A DNA stretch of 6,218 nt from the NCBI GenBank assembly GCA_002291945.1, contig DBAZ01000011.1, forward strand, positions 19,074 through 25,291. Reading direction: 5' to 3'. A program made the translations under genes and the position numbers. The notes under the pieces were generated by a model. That model saw only the letters and a program-made list of their open reading frames with translations. It made no database searches and was not told where the DNA came from. Shown in pieces: positions 5,077-6,218 of this stretch; the first letter of the stretch is position 1, and every line of letters starts with the position of its first letter. This stretch comes from Tepidimonas sp. UBA997. GTDB lineage: Bacteria > Pseudomonadota > Gammaproteobacteria > Burkholderiales > Burkholderiaceae_C.

Positions 5077-6141
5077 TCAGCCATACTGGCTGAACGGCCC
5101 GGTTCTGGGCTTACTGAGTGCCACCGACTTGCGGATTGAGTCGATATGCTCAGGCGTTGTCCCACAACACCCGCCCACAATATTGACCAAGCCCTCCGCA
5201 GCAAAGGCATGCAACAGTCGGGCCGTGTCCTCGGGAGACTCATCAAAGCCCGTGTCGCTCATCGGGTTTGGCAAACCGGCGTTCGGGTAGCATGAGATGA
5301 AGGTGTCGCTGGCTACCTTGCTCAGTTCCTGTATGTACGGCTTCATCAGGGCTGCGCCCAGTGCGCAGTTCAAGCCCACAGCCAGCGGCTGGGCGTGCTT
5401 GACGCTGGCCCAGAACGCCGACACGGTCTGCCCGCTGAGCACGCGACCTGACGCATCGGTCACGGTGCCACTGATGATAATGGGCAGGCATACGCCGGAC
5501 GCTTCAAAGACAGTTTCGATCGCAAACAGAGCCGCTTTGGCGTTCAGGGTATCGAAGATGGTTTCAACCAGCAACAGATCGACCCCGCCCTCGATCAAGC
5601 CAAGCACCTGCTCACGGTAAGCCAGCGTCAACTGGTCGAAATCAATGTTTCTTGCTCCGGGGTCATGCACATCGGGGCTGATGCTGGCGGTTTTGGGAGT
5701 CGGGCCGATGGCACCGGCCGCAAAACGTGGCTTGGCGGAGGTGCTGTGCCGGTCGCACGCTTGCCTAGCCAAACGCGCTGAAGCCAGATTCATCCGGTAT
5801 GCCCATGAGCCCATGCCGTAATCGTCCTGCGCAATGGTGGTGGCACCGAAGGTATTGGTTTCAATGATGTCTGCGCCTGCGGCCAAATACGCATCGTGTA
5901 TCTGCCCAATCACATCCGGACGACTCAGACTCAACAATTCATTATTCCCTTTGATGTCTCCCGACAAGCTCTGTAACTCGGCCAGCAGGCTTGAATCAAT
6001 AGGCCCGCCTTGGCCACGATATTGCCCCTCGGTCAAGCGAAAACGCTGAATCATGGTGCCCATCGCGCCGTCGAGAATGAGAATGCGCTGCCGCAGCAAA
6101 TCGGGCAATTGGGAGGCACGCGTGTACAGCAAGGTGGACAT
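5077..6141 (-). CDS. metH: Homocysteine S-methyltransferase, N-terminal half of split B12-dependent methionine synthase
   Basis: The zinc-dependent homocysteine-activating module of methionine synthase, which passes a methyl group from methylcobalamin to homocysteine in the cytosol. The 354-aa protein contains LDGAMGTMIQ (23-32), ETNTFGA (about 94-100), and the three zinc-binding Cys: Cys259 in GLNCALGA and Cys325-Cys326 in GGCCGTTPEH. It ends where the first domain of E. coli MetH ends (about residue 353). The folate, cobalamin and reactivation domains are absent, and the frame closes cleanly into a cyclase gene, so this is a natural split rather than a truncation. The second half should be encoded elsewhere, commonly as a neighbouring separate metH gene. 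ATG 6141 gives the normal N-terminus; TTG 6162 would add seven residues inside the upstream hairpin tail. No clear ribosome site is seen. A terminator-like hairpin ends 24 bases upstream. Confidence 0.93.
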   Translation of the reverse strand: MSTLLYTRASQLPDLLRQRILILDGAMGTMIQRFRLTEGQYRGQGGPIDSSLLAELQSLSGDIKGNNELLSLSRPDVIGQIHDAYLAAGADIIETNTFGATTIAQDDYGMGSWAYRMNLASARLARQACDRHSTSAKPRFAAGAIGPTPKTASISPDVHDPGARNIDFDQLTLAYREQVLGLIEGGVDLLLVETIFDTLNAKAALFAIETVFEASGVCLPIIISGTVTDASGRVLSGQTVSAFWASVKHAQPLAVGLNCALGAALMKPYIQELSKVASDTFISCYPNAGLPNPMSDTGFDESPEDTARLLHAFAAEGLVNIVGGCCGTTPEHIDSIRKSVALSKPRTGPFSQYG

Positions 6142-6160
6142 ACGAAAGAACCATTCAAAC

Positions 6161-6200
6161 AAAAACCCCGAATTCGCTCACAAGGAATTCGGGGTTTTTT
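6161..6200. terminator. Bidirectional intrinsic terminator just upstream of the metH half-gene
   Basis: CCCCGAATTC (6166-6175) and GAATTCGGGG (6185-6194) form a perfect 10-bp stem around GCTCACAAG. Five A lie before it (6161-6165) and six T after it (6195-6200), so both strands have a U-tract and the stem can extend to 15 bp. On the minus strand the U-tract ends only about 20 bases before the metH ATG. It either ends an upstream minus-strand gene outside the window or works as an attenuator for metH. Confidence 0.85.
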
Positions 6201-6218
6201 AATAACAGCCTGACGATG
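6201..6218. other. Window edge upstream of the metH leader terminator
   Basis: Only 18 bases remain. On the minus strand a TAA at 6201-6199 could be the stop of an upstream gene (reading Ser-Ser-Gly-Cys-Tyr-stop), but this is too short to judge. Confidence 0.15.

Overview
The window looks like a chromosomal segment of a betaproteobacterium in Burkholderiales, most likely Comamonadaceae-like. The reasons are a methionine synthase gene that stops at the end of its homocysteine domain (the split MetH typical of this group), a DUF1840 protein, a Bug/TctC-type solute receptor, and GC-rich third codon positions. This assignment is an inference from gene content; no marker gene is present. I see no insertion sequence, CRISPR array, tRNA, rRNA or phage gene.

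Left part (1-1800, all minus strand): the 5' part of htpG (Hsp90 chaperone, running off the left edge) is preceded by a plausible heat-shock (sigma-32) promoter. Upstream lies an RluF-like 23S rRNA pseudouridine synthase, and immediately upstream of that a 72-aa frame with coding-like base use that ends two bases before its start codon.

Middle (1801-2980): a divergent intergenic region with a dyad and a candidate promoter drives a plus-strand, signal-peptide-bearing Bug/TctC receptor. A strong intrinsic terminator closes it. No TctA or TctB permease gene is nearby.

Right part (2979-6218, all minus strand): in transcription order, a standalone homocysteine S-methyltransferase (N-terminal half of MetH), a soluble diguanylate cyclase with GGEEF and a c-di-GMP inhibitory site, an FlhG/MinD-like ATPase, and a DUF1840 protein. 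The first three are close enough to be one operon (55- and 22-base gaps). The DUF1840 gene follows after 113 bases that hold a perfect FNR-type palindrome, so it may have its own oxygen-responsive control. A strong bidirectional hairpin with U-tracts ends 24 bases before the metH start codon, which makes it a candidate attenuator or riboswitch expression platform.

Most of the window is ordinary housekeeping sequence. The parts most worth a second look are the cyclase/FlhG-like pair, in which the ATPase lacks the FlhF-activating N-terminal motif, the FNR box, the terminator in the metH leader, and the small frame coupled to the pseudouridine synthase.
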